This document shows positions 1-6,357 of a stretch of DNA of 11,279 nt, one piece after another. Origin of the DNA: Spirochaetales bacterium (GTDB lineage: Bacteria > Spirochaetota > Spirochaetia > DSM-27196 > SLST01); NCBI GenBank assembly GCA_030642995.1, contig DAOWMR010000047.1, positions 1-11,279 of the forward strand, in the 5' to 3' direction. Made by a program: the position numbers and the translations under genes. Under the pieces are notes generated by a model. That model ran no database searches and was not told where the DNA came from. It worked only from the letters and a program-made list of their open reading frames with translations. Every line of letters starts with the position of its first letter. Positions within the stretch are counted from its first letter, which is position 1.

Positions 1-24
1 CCCCCGCGGAACAAAGGAGTAGGT

Positions 25-420
25 ATGAGTGGAATAGGAGATCTCTATCAGCAAGCCGACTGGAAGTCCGAAAAGCACGCGCCCGTCATTGACTGTCCCG
101 ACAGTGTTACCGCGGACACGCCCGTGATTGTCACCGCATCTGTCGGCAAGGAAATTGCGCATCCCAATACGACCGAGCATCACATTGCGTGGATTGAACT
201 CCACTTCAAGCCGGACAGTGAAAAGTTTGTCCACCAGATCTCGGTGAATCGATTTACCGCTCACGGTGAATCGGCCAAGGGAGCCAACGAAGGCGCCGCA
301 TTCACCGAACCGATGTGTCAGACTACAGTACGATTCAAGGAGTCAGGCACCCTGTTCGGAACGAGTTACTGCAATATCCACGGCCTGTGGGAGACCGAGA
401 AGCGAATAGTGGTCACGTAA
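25..420 (+). CDS. Superoxide reductase (neelaredoxin / class II desulfoferrodoxin-like)
   Basis: Predicted cytoplasmic non-haem iron enzyme that reduces superoxide to hydrogen peroxide without releasing oxygen, using electrons usually supplied by rubredoxin. The 131-residue protein is one SOR domain with no N-terminal desulforedoxin domain. The expected iron-site residues are all visible: E16 and H18 in EKHAPVI, H46 and H52 in HPNTTEHH, and C116 and H119 in CNIHGLW. Family knowledge assigns four His and one Cys as ligands, with the Glu-Lys pair near the open site. The ATG at 25 follows AGGAG (15-19) at 5 nt. The gene converges on the minus-strand unit ending at 450, whose first gene is a rubredoxin-reductase-like flavoprotein and so a plausible electron donor. 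Its promoter lies outside the window. Confidence 0.93.
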   Translation: MSGIGDLYQQADWKSEKHAPVIDCPDSVTADTPVIVTASVGKEIAHPNTTEHHIAWIELHFKPDSEKFVHQISVNRFTAHGESAKGANEGAAFTEPMCQTTVRFKESGTLFGTSYCNIHGLWETEKRIVVT

Positions 421-449
421 AGCCCGTTCGGCCATTCGGCACAGTGCAG

Positions 450-1373
450 TTAGAATCCGTAGAACTTCGCATCGGGCAGCGACCCACCGATGGCCGCCGG
501 GTCAAACTGATCCAGAATGGTGAAGTACTGCTCGAGAGCAGCCCGGCTCTCCCATCCTGATTCAACGAGAAGGTTGAGACGCGGCAGGGCGGCGACTGCA
601 GTCTCTGCATCCAGCCCGAGGCCGAGTGATTCGACCTCTGCCAGGACCTGAGTCGGGTCCGATGTCAGCAGAGCTACACTGTCGGATAAGGCGCTGAGCA
701 GTGCCTCCCGCATATCCGGCGAAACGGACCCGACTGCCACCAATACCGTCTGCGGCATGGCCTGCCCGGTCGCTTCGCACCATTCCTGCTGCAGGTCTGC
801 CACGATTACGCGATCCTTGGTGGCCAGAAGTACCCGTGTGACGAACGGCTCCGGAAGCACTGCGTAATCCAATCGACCCGCAATCAGGAGCTGCGCAAGC
901 TCAACCTGACCGAACCCGTACCGGACGAAGACGTCGGACTCCATTCCATGGCTCTGGAGGAGGTATCGCAGGACCAGATCCGGCGTCGCGCCTCGCCCCG
1001 GCGCGTAGATTTCCCGGGCATCCGAGAGAGGACTCGCAGGGCCCACGATGTAGAGAACACCCCAGATAAATGTCCCGACAACCTGAAGCGGGACTCCGCG
1101 GTTGTACAACTGCACTGCAAGGTTGCTCGGGATGGCGGCCGCCTGAACATCACCCGCAATAATTCGAGCAACAAGCACATCCGGAGACGGGAAGATCTCA
1201 AATTCCAGAGGCCTGCCGTTCACGGCTGTCGTCGGGTCTTTGATCAACGACGCAAACGCCATGGCGGTTGGGCCGCGGAGCACTCCGACCTGGAAAGGTT
1301 CGGCGGCGGCCACCGGTCTGGCCGACGCAACAGCTATGAGAATTGAGAGTACCAAGAGAGGAGTACGCACCAT
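450..1373 (-). CDS. Periplasmic solute-binding protein, NitT/TauT (NMT1/SsuA-like) family
   Basis: A 307-residue protein resembling substrate-binding proteins of NitT/TauT-type ABC importers. Residues 1-24 look like a Sec signal peptide (hydrophobic run, then VAAA before EPF). There is no lipobox cysteine, so it is probably soluble in the periplasm. The mature part begins with the typical FQVGVLRGPTAMA strand-loop, and the second lobe contains YGFGQVELAQLLIAGRLDYAVLPEPFVT-like sequence (in part), as in this family. The ligand cannot be predicted. No permease or ATPase gene is present here, so it is an orphan component. It starts 17 nt after the FAD reductase stop (1391), so the two are probably cotranscribed. 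The ATG at 1373 is only 2 nt from AAGAGG. The adjacent GTG at 1370 has better spacing and may be the true start. Confidence 0.8.
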   Translation of the reverse strand: MVRTPLLVLSILIAVASARPVAAAEPFQVGVLRGPTAMAFASLIKDPTTAVNGRPLEFEIFPSPDVLVARIIAGDVQAAAIPSNLAVQLYNRGVPLQVVGTFIWGVLYIVGPASPLSDAREIYAPGRGATPDLVLRYLLQSHGMESDVFVRYGFGQVELAQLLIAGRLDYAVLPEPFVTRVLLATKDRVIVADLQQEWCEATGQAMPQTVLVAVGSVSPDMREALLSALSDSVALLTSDPTQVLAEVESLGLGLDAETAVAALPRLNLLVESGWESRAALEQYFTILDQFDPAAIGGSLPDAKFYGF

Positions 1374-1390
1374 GACCTCTTGGAATCAGA

Positions 1391-2569
1391 CTACAGCGAG
1401 AGTTCGTTGTGAACGCGTTCCCGGGGCCATCGCTCGCAAACTGCTTGTTCGTAGAGCTTTGCACGATCCGAATCGTTCACCATGACGGCGCCGATGACGG
1501 TGTCTTCCTCGTAGTAGAAACACTGGTACCGACTGTTGATCTCGAACTCCTCAATGCCGAAATCCAAGGGATGCCGCGGCTTATTCATGCTGAAGAAGTA
1601 GGAGTTGAATACTTCACTCTTCAGACGGAAGGGCGGATCGTCAAATGGCGTTGCCGTCCCAATCGCATTCAGAGCCGCGATGCGCCCCTGGTACTCCGCG
1701 GCGTGCCACAGGTGCGTGATGTGACCACCGTCGTGCTCGGCGACATCACCTGCGGCATATATGCCGGGCGCACTTGTCTGCAGAAATCCATCAACGAGAA
1801 TGCCAAGATTTGTCTCAATCCCGGCCATAGCCGCGAGCGATTTCCGCGGGGCAACGCCGATGCAGAAAACGACCAGGTCAAAGGCTCCGCTGTCCCGGAT
1901 GATCGCGACCGAGAACCCGCCCTTCTTGCGCGGCTCGAACGAAAGTATCTCTTCCTGGAACCGCAGCTTGATGCCTTTGGACGTGAGCAACTCTTCGAGA
2001 ATCTCCCCGCTTCGGATGCTGAGCTGCCGCGGCATGAGTTGCGGTGTGGCGCCGGCGAGGGTCACCTGCAGCCCCATTCGCCGGAGCTCGGCAGCCACCT
2101 CAACCGCCAGAACGCCCATGCCGTCAATCAGCGCTCGTTTTGCCGTCTTGGCGGCGGCTGTCAATCGCTGCACGTCGCCGGCAGTTCTAACAATGTAGAA
2201 TGAGCCCGCCTCGTGCGGGCGGATAGCCCTCGGGTAGAGCGGTTCGGCCCCGGTCGCCAGGATGAGCTTGTCAAACGCTATCTCCTCGCCGTCGACGGAG
2301 AGCGTGCGCTCGGAGACGTTGAGCTCGGAAGCCGTGACGCCATTCCTCAGAGTGACACCATGATCAGCGTACCAATCTGCGCTTTCGAGCTGAAATTCCT
2401 CGGGATGAAATCTCTTGGCTATATACCTGCTGGCTTTGGTGCGTTTGTACGGTACCGCATCCTCGCCGTTGAGGAGTAATACCCGCCTGAGGTCGTGTTC
2501 GGCCAGAGTCCGAACAGCCGACACACCGGCGATACCGGCTCCAATAACAACTATGTCCCATCGATCCAT
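1391..2569 (-). CDS. NAD(P)/FAD-dependent oxidoreductase, rubredoxin/ferredoxin reductase-like
   Basis: A 392-residue flavoprotein of the pyridine nucleotide-disulfide oxidoreductase superfamily, closest in layout to NAD(P)H:rubredoxin and nitrite reductase-type FAD domains. The FAD-binding Rossmann motif IGAGIAG is at residues 9-15. LILATGAEP sits near residue 93, and the second FAD motif GIYAAGDV near residue 300. The NAD(P)-binding loop is unusual: GMGVLAVE replaces GGGxxGxE, with Ala in place of the third Gly. No CxxxxC redox disulfide is present, which argues against a disulfide reductase. The frame stays open upstream to 2767, but that extension runs into the divergent gene at 2672. The family N-terminus MDRWDIVVIGAG fixes the ATG at 2569. 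Proximity to superoxide reductase suggests, by inference, that it supplies electrons to that enzyme through rubredoxin. Confidence 0.87.
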   Translation of the reverse strand: MDRWDIVVIGAGIAGVSAVRTLAEHDLRRVLLLNGEDAVPYKRTKASRYIAKRFHPEEFQLESADWYADHGVTLRNGVTASELNVSERTLSVDGEEIAFDKLILATGAEPLYPRAIRPHEAGSFYIVRTAGDVQRLTAAAKTAKRALIDGMGVLAVEVAAELRRMGLQVTLAGATPQLMPRQLSIRSGEILEELLTSKGIKLRFQEEILSFEPRKKGGFSVAIIRDSGAFDLVVFCIGVAPRKSLAAMAGIETNLGILVDGFLQTSAPGIYAAGDVAEHDGGHITHLWHAAEYQGRIAALNAIGTATPFDDPPFRLKSEVFNSYFFSMNKPRHPLDFGIEEFEINSRYQCFYYEEDTVIGAVMVNDSDRAKLYEQAVCERWPRERVHNELSL

Positions 2570-2587
2570 TCGGGCACGACCCCTTGC

Positions 2588-2617
2588 TTGCTTCAGCGAA
2601 GCGTCCTCGATTATACT
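2588..2617 (+). promoter_or_regulatory. Predicted sigma70-type promoter of the dihydroorotate dehydrogenase-like gene
   Basis: TTGCTT (2588-2593) and TATACT (2612-2617) are separated by 18 nt and predict a transcript start near 2624, about 48 nt before the ATG at 2672. A perfect TATAAT lies on the opposite strand at 2610-2615, overlapping this -10 box, although it has no convincing -35. A GCTTC-AGC-GAAGC inverted repeat (2590-2602) begins inside the -35 box and runs into the spacer. Supported by sequence only. Confidence 0.5.
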
Positions 2618-2671
2618 GCCGCTACCATACTGAATTTTGCTCCAATTTTCCACTGAGCAAGGCAGGTCACC

Positions 2672-3655
2672 ATGCCCGATATCTCCGTTCAATACCTCGG
2701 ACACACGCTTCGCACGCCAATCGTCGTCTCCAGCTCCGGCCTCACCAACACCGTGAGCGGGATACAACGAGCTGCGGAAGCCGGCGCCGGTGCTATCGTT
2801 CTCAAGTCCCTCTTCGAGGAACAGATTGAGTCAACCATCGACACCGACGGGCAGGAGTTGGAGCTCTCCATGCATCCCGAGGCTGAGCAATACATCAGTC
2901 AGATGGGGATGCATCTCGGCCCGCAGCGATATCTGGACCTCATCGGCGAAGCAAAGGCCGCGGTGGACATACCGATCATTGCCAGCATGAACTGCGTCAC
3001 TTCCAAGTGGTGGGGCAACTACGGGAAACAGATCCAGGCAGCCGGGGCCGACGCGGTGGAGCTGAATATCGCCATCATGCCGCGGGACGAATCGGAAGAG
3101 CCTGAGGAGGTGGAAAAACGTTACGTGCGCATCGTGAATGCGGTTCGCCGGCAGATTAACCTTCCGTTGGCTGTCAAGATTGGTCCCTATTTCACCAGCC
3201 TTCCGAAGTTCGCCGCCGAGCTCCGAAAAGCAGGAGCGTCCGCGCTGGTGCTCTTCAATCGATTCTACCAGATGGACATTGACATTGAGGCCGAGAGCCT
3301 CGCTCCCGGCTACCAGTTCTCAACACCGGAGGAAATCTACACGAGCCTGCGCTGGGTGAGCATTCTGAGCGGTGATGTCGGTTGCGATCTCTCCGCCTCC
3401 ACCGGGGTCCACTCCACGGATGGTGTGATTAAGCAGCTGCTTGCCGGAGCAACCACAGTCCAGATGTGCTCCGCACTCTACCGAAGTGGATTTGAGATCA
3501 TTACCCAGATACGGGATGAGCTGATCGCGTGGATGGAGCGCAAGGAGTACAAATCGATCTCAGACTTCCAGGGAAAATTGAGCCAGTCGGCAAGCCGGGA
3601 TCCGGAATCCTACGAGCGGCTTCAGTACATAAAAGCGCTCACCGGGATCTCGTGA
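2672..3655 (+). CDS. Dihydroorotate dehydrogenase-like FMN protein (PyrD superfamily, probably not a true DHODH)
   Basis: A 327-residue TIM-barrel flavoprotein resembling the dihydroorotate dehydrogenase-like group. The N-terminal NTVSG and VLKSLFEEQI regions match FMN-binding loops, with K45 in the active-site lysine position. N132, K169 (VKIGPYF) and N196 (LFNRF) also fit conserved FMN/substrate positions, and GATTVQMCSAL (259-269) is the FMN-phosphate loop. In class 1 DHODHs the catalytic base is Cys in an NxSCPN loop; here that segment reads NIAIMPRDE, so neither the Cys nor the Ser of class 2 enzymes is present. The protein therefore probably oxidises or reduces another substrate, or has another role. 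It starts at ATG 2672 with a weak AGG site and is followed 13 nt later by a small unknown gene. Superfamily placement is firm, the reaction unknown. Confidence 0.85.
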   Translation: MPDISVQYLGHTLRTPIVVSSSGLTNTVSGIQRAAEAGAGAIVLKSLFEEQIESTIDTDGQELELSMHPEAEQYISQMGMHLGPQRYLDLIGEAKAAVDIPIIASMNCVTSKWWGNYGKQIQAAGADAVELNIAIMPRDESEEPEEVEKRYVRIVNAVRRQINLPLAVKIGPYFTSLPKFAAELRKAGASALVLFNRFYQMDIDIEAESLAPGYQFSTPEEIYTSLRWVSILSGDVGCDLSASTGVHSTDGVIKQLLAGATTVQMCSALYRSGFEIITQIRDELIAWMERKEYKSISDFQGKLSQSASRDPESYERLQYIKALTGIS

Positions 3656-3668
3656 CCATTATTGGCCT

Positions 3669-3956
3669 ATGAATGACAAGGACGCTCGAGACCGGGAATT
3701 GCTCAGTGAACTGGATAACGAATGGCATACCCTGAAGCACGGCAACCCGGTTCCGGGCCTCTATCCGCAGACCGGCGCTGAGACGGTGAAGGTCCGGGGT
3801 GAGTCCCGCGTTGAGGACGAGAAGGCCATCACGCGGTATGAGATCGTCGTGACCGACGAAGGGAACATGGTCGGCCACTACTGGGTTGTGGCCGAAGAAG
3901 CTACTTCCTACCCTGCGGGCGATCCGGATGAAGAAGAGTCGAACGCAGAACAGTAA
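3669..3956 (+). CDS. Small acidic protein of unknown function
   Basis: A 95-residue protein not recognised as any family. It has no signal peptide, membrane segment or cysteine. The N-terminus (residues 1-20) is charged and probably helical. The middle (about 39-80) alternates polar and hydrophobic residues with RYEIVVTDEGN and GHYWVVAEE segments, suggesting a small beta-rich fold. The last 15 residues are mostly acidic and probably disordered. It starts 13 nt after the dihydroorotate dehydrogenase-like gene, on the same strand and without an obvious promoter, so it is probably cotranscribed. The Shine-Dalgarno upstream of ATG 3669 is poor, consistent with coupling to the upstream stop. It converges on the DUF59 gene that ends at 3990. 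A real gene is likely; no function is offered. Confidence 0.65.
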   Translation: MNDKDARDRELLSELDNEWHTLKHGNPVPGLYPQTGAETVKVRGESRVEDEKAITRYEIVVTDEGNMVGHYWVVAEEATSYPAGDPDEEESNAEQ

Positions 3957-3989
3957 TTGGGACCCGCGGCGCCCACCCGAGCGACACCC

Positions 3990-4310
3990 CTACCGTAGTT
4001 CCGGCCGCCAGTGCTCTTGCGCCATCGACATGAAATGCATGCGCTCCCCGTCGGTCATCTCGACAACTTCAATCTTCGCGATCGCGCCCGCATCCGACAA
4101 AGCCCCTTCAATGCTGGAGACAAGGATCCGCCGGACGGCCTCGGGAATCCCGAGCGTCGGTAAGCTGAGCACGAGTGACACTTCGGCCGTTGACTCGTCA
4201 TAGTTGATGTCTTTGAGCATTCCCAGTTTCAACAATGAACTGGCGATCTCGGGATGTTCGACTTCCGACAGGACATCCACGATGTTGCCGGTTGTCAGTC
4301 TCTCTGCCAT
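3990..4310 (-). CDS. DUF59/MIP18-family protein, iron-sulfur cluster assembly-like
   Basis: A 106-residue single-domain protein of the MIP18/DUF59 fold, which also forms the N-terminus of Mrp/ApbC cluster carriers and SufT. Visible signatures are the HPEI motif (19-22, DPE in most members), LGMLKDI (29-35), an SLVLSLPTLGIP strand-turn (45-56), and the hydrophobic helix before AGAIAKIEVVEM. Family members usually carry Cys in a GCP turn; here it is GIP (54-56), and the protein has no cysteine, so direct cluster ligation is unlikely. Proteins of this family help iron-sulfur protein maturation, which fits the iron and Fe-S enzymes nearby, but the role is inferred. The start is ATG 4310, preceded by GGAGGA (4315-4320). 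A longer TTG start at 4322 would lie across that ribosome-binding site. Confidence 0.8.
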   Translation of the reverse strand: MAERLTTGNIVDVLSEVEHPEIASSLLKLGMLKDINYDESTAEVSLVLSLPTLGIPEAVRRILVSSIEGALSDAGAIAKIEVVEMTDGERMHFMSMAQEHWRPELR

Positions 4311-4314
4311 GTAT

Positions 4315-4320
4315 TCCTCC
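4315..4320 (-). promoter_or_regulatory. Ribosome-binding site fixing the DUF59 start
   Basis: GGAGGA on the minus strand lies 4 nt before ATG 4310. It overlaps the codons that a TTG start at 4322 would translate, so 4310 is the preferred start. Confidence 0.75.
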
Positions 4321-4361
4321 AAACGATCAGAAGCCGGAGATCCCGCGAATCGCGCGGCCAG

Positions 4362-4377
4362 ATAGAGTAAGCTCTAT
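4362..4377. repeat. ATAGAG-TAAG-CTCTAT inverted repeat at the DUF59 transcript start
   Basis: A perfect 6-bp inverted repeat with a 4-nt centre lies directly after the predicted -10 box (4378-4383, minus strand), around the expected +1. This is a position where a repressor could bind. A second hairpin, CCGCG-AATCG-CGCGG (4343-4357), would lie in the leader RNA. Both are visible in the sequence; the operator role is inferred. Confidence 0.4.
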
Positions 4378-4407
4378 ATAATAGCTTTGGTATGTAATGT
4401 TTTGCAA
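4378..4407 (-). promoter_or_regulatory. Predicted sigma70-type promoter of the DUF59 gene
   Basis: On the minus strand TTGCAA (4402-4407) and TATTAT (4378-4383) are 18 nt apart, with the predicted start about 60 nt before ATG 4310. The gene therefore seems to have its own promoter rather than depending on readthrough from the carboxypeptidase gene 101 nt upstream. The -10 differs from consensus at one position. Confidence 0.6.
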
Positions 4408-4411
4408 CTAC

Positions 4412-5686
4412 TCACAGTTGACTCCCATCCATCGGACGTTCGCCACCGAACAGCGACGTGAAGAAAATCACGACGCTGTCCCAGAGCCGCCGGAAGACAC
4501 CACCTGATTCAACCGCAGGCATTGTAACGGATGCTTCGGTCAGCACGACACCATCAAGCATGACGCGGATCATCCCAATCGGCGCTCCGGTCGGTACCGG
4601 AGCAATCACTTCGGTAGTTTGCTCGGCCTCACCACGGAGTCTCTCGCCCGCACCAACCGGAACGGACACCACCAGTGAACCGGGCCCAATTGGATCAACC
4701 AACGTTCGTTCTCCTTTGTAAACCCGCACCGGCGCAATCGGCGGATGATCAAATCTGAGGAGATCAAACCCGTCAAAGCCGTAGTCCAGAAGAGCCGCAG
4801 CATCGGATGCCCGTGTGATCCCACCCTCCGCGTGTGATGGCGCTGCCACGCCCAACACAACGGCAATCAATCGACGACCATCCCGCGTCGCCGTCGCAGC
4901 GAGATGATAGCCCGACTCATCGATGAACCCTGTCTTTACGCCATCCGCGCCCGGATACTGATTCAGCAGCAGGTTCCGGTTGCTCTGGGTGATGGGCGGT
5001 ATTGCCGCCTCCCCCACGCGATTCTCTTCCAGCGGATAGGTGTAGCTTCGACGGGCATAGAGCTGGTCTACGAGTTCCGGAAAGTCTTGAAGGTGCAGAC
5101 GGATGAAGGCGGCGTACTCGTATGCGGTGGTCAGGTTGAACGGATTCAGGCCACTCGGTTCCACAAACGAACTGGTGACGAGTCCTGCAGCGCGAACGAC
5201 GGCGTTCATTCGATCTGCGAATGCCGGCACCGATCCGTCCACCTGCAACGCGAGCGCGACGGCGGCATCGTTGCCCGATGAAATGGCCAGCCCTTCGAGC
5301 AACTGCCACATGGAGAGGAGCTGATCCGGCCCCAGGAACATCAGCGAAGACCCGGGGGCCTGGTTCATTGCCCACGACTCGGGCGGGGGTTGCAACGTCG
5401 TGTCCAGGTCAATCTCACCGAGACGGTCTGCCACGATCGCCGCGTGAATGGCAACCACCTTCGTGAGGCTGGCTGCGGGTATCACCAGATGGGGATTCTT
5501 CGCGAAGAGGACGGTACCGGTCTCGGCTTCAACAAGGACGGCCGCCCGAGCCGCCACCTCCGGAGGTGGTGCAACATCCCCGATCTGCCGCCAGTCGAGG
5601 GTCTGGAGAAGACCGGCTTCGGCCCAAAGGAATGGAGGCAAAAAAAGGAGGACAACAATACTGAGCCATAGCCCCCACCGCCGCAT
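4412..5686 (-). CDS. D-alanyl-D-alanine carboxypeptidase, PBP5/6-type (peptidase S11)
   Basis: A 424-residue periplasmic penicillin-binding protein that trims the terminal D-Ala from peptidoglycan pentapeptides, so limiting cross-linking. A signal peptide covers residues 1-23. The three active-site motifs are present: SLTK with nucleophile S73 and K76, SGN at 137-139, and KTG at 251-253. The region from about residue 305 matches the beta-rich C-terminal domain of PBP5. It ends in an amphipathic helix (about 395-412, VFRRLWDSVVIFF), the usual membrane-surface anchor. The AGGAGG at 5692-5697 is 5 nt before ATG 5686; the GTG at 5692 lies inside that site and is rejected. It is transcribed divergently from nrdR. 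Confidence 0.93.
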   Translation of the reverse strand: MRRWGLWLSIVVLLFLPPFLWAEAGLLQTLDWRQIGDVAPPPEVAARAAVLVEAETGTVLFAKNPHLVIPAASLTKVVAIHAAIVADRLGEIDLDTTLQPPPESWAMNQAPGSSLMFLGPDQLLSMWQLLEGLAISSGNDAAVALALQVDGSVPAFADRMNAVVRAAGLVTSSFVEPSGLNPFNLTTAYEYAAFIRLHLQDFPELVDQLYARRSYTYPLEENRVGEAAIPPITQSNRNLLLNQYPGADGVKTGFIDESGYHLAATATRDGRRLIAVVLGVAAPSHAEGGITRASDAAALLDYGFDGFDLLRFDHPPIAPVRVYKGERTLVDPIGPGSLVVSVPVGAGERLRGEAEQTTEVIAPVPTGAPIGMIRVMLDGVVLTEASVTMPAVESGGVFRRLWDSVVIFFTSLFGGERPMDGSQL

Positions 5687-5722
5687 GCGCACCTCCTATT
5701 GGTCTCAGGCGTGATTGCGTAC

Positions 5723-5752
5723 AACATACACGGACAAATGCAAAAAAATCAA
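5723..5752 (-). promoter_or_regulatory. Possible promoter of the carboxypeptidase gene
   Basis: On the minus strand TTGATT (5747-5752) and TATGTT (5723-5728) are 18 nt apart, upstream of the start at 5686. The -10 is only a four-of-six match, so this is tentative. Confidence 0.35.
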
Positions 5753-5761
5753 AGGAATCCC

Positions 5762-5790
5762 TTGCCCACAACCGATACTCAAGATATAGT
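5762..5790 (+). promoter_or_regulatory. Predicted sigma70-type promoter of the nrdR-nrdD operon
   Basis: TTGCCC (5762-5767) and TATAGT (5785-5790) are separated by 17 nt. The -10 box lies wholly within the first NrdR-box-like site, so bound NrdR would block polymerase. The predicted start is near 5797, about 50 nt before the nrdR ATG. No other promoter of similar quality was seen before the downstream nrd genes. Confidence 0.65.
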
Positions 5791-5792
5791 GT
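5777..5792. promoter_or_regulatory. NrdR box 1 (operator)
   Basis: ACTCAAGATATAGTGT matches the palindromic NrdR consensus ACACwATATwTwGTGT, as I remember it, at about 14 of 16 positions. It covers the -10 box of the operon promoter. NrdR genes are commonly autoregulated through paired boxes of this type. Confidence 0.7.
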
Positions 5793-5818
5793 ACGGACGG
5801 TCTTACGAGTCTATCTAA

Positions 5819-5834
5819 GCGCTACATATGGTGT
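5819..5834. promoter_or_regulatory. NrdR box 2 (operator)
   Basis: GCGCTACATATGGTGT is a weaker match, about 12 of 16, with an intact right half. It starts 42 bp after box 1, close to four helical turns, so both sites lie on the same DNA face, as needed for NrdR oligomers to bind a pair of boxes. Confidence 0.6.
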
Positions 5835-5849
5835 CTGGTAGGTTTGCAA

Positions 5850-6335
5850 ATGCGGTGTCCACATTGTGGGAACACGGAGGACAAGGTCATTGAATCGCGC
5901 TCGCTCGCCGACGGGACTGCAATCCGACGGCGTCGGGAGTGTGCCGACTGCGGGTACCGCTACACGTCGTATGAACGTATCGACGAACGACCTTTGATGG
6001 TCGTGAAATCGGAGGGAGGCCGAGAGCCTTTCAAACGGGAGAAACTGGAACGGGGAATCCGGCAGGCCATCCGGAAACGCCCGGTCAGCCTCCTGGAGGT
6101 TGAGGAAACGCTCAACGACATAGAGGATCAGGCGGCAATCATTGCGAAGACAACGCATGAGATTCCGTCGCACCGTCTCGGGGAGATGGTGCTGAGTCGC
6201 CTGTATGAGCTGGACCGTGTAGCGTACGTTCGATTCGCATCGGTCTACCGGAACTTTGAGGATGTGGATCAGTTCGTGAGTGAGATTGAGAGATTGGGGA
6301 AATCGAAAGAGACCGGAGCAAGAAGGCGCCGGTAG
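5850..6335 (+). CDS. nrdR: Transcriptional repressor NrdR
   Basis: A 161-residue nucleotide-sensing repressor of ribonucleotide reductase genes. The N-terminal zinc ribbon has C3-x2-C6 and C31-x2-C34, with the basic run AIRRRREC that contacts DNA in this family. Residues about 48-138 form the ATP cone, which reads ATP/dATP balance, including the PFKREKLERGI segment. The C-terminus is short and basic (RRRR). Family length is about 150-160. The start is ATG 5850, giving the canonical MRCPHCG N-terminus; a TTG at 5844 would add two residues and is less likely. It is the first gene of the anaerobic RNR operon, 22 nt before nrdD, and its promoter carries two NrdR-box-like sites, so it should repress itself and the RNR genes. 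Confidence 0.95.
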   Translation: MRCPHCGNTEDKVIESRSLADGTAIRRRRECADCGYRYTSYERIDERPLMVVKSEGGREPFKREKLERGIRQAIRKRPVSLLEVEETLNDIEDQAAIIAKTTHEIPSHRLGEMVLSRLYELDRVAYVRFASVYRNFEDVDQFVSEIERLGKSKETGARRRR

Positions 6336-6345
6336 CACGAGCAAT

Positions 6346-6350
6346 GGAGG
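6346..6350 (+). promoter_or_regulatory. Ribosome-binding site fixing the nrdD GTG start
   Basis: GGAGG lies 7 nt before GTG 6358. It is the only good site near the start and excludes the longer frame that opens at 6280 inside nrdR. Confidence 0.75.
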
Positions 6351-6357
6351 GGTACTC

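Noticed and set aside
421..449. Terminator between the converging SOR and binding-protein genes
   Set aside because: The 29-nt gap has no convincing hairpin or T run.
1409..2203. 264-codon plus-strand open frame
   Set aside because: It is antisense to the well-supported FAD reductase and its translation shows no recognisable domain.
2570..2767. 66-residue N-terminal extension of the FAD reductase
   Set aside because: It would cross the divergent promoter and overlap the DHODH-like gene; the family N-terminus begins at 2569.
6280..6357. 26-residue N-terminal extension of NrdD
   Set aside because: It overlaps the nrdR coding end and lacks a ribosome-binding site, whereas GTG 6358 has GGAGG at 7 nt.
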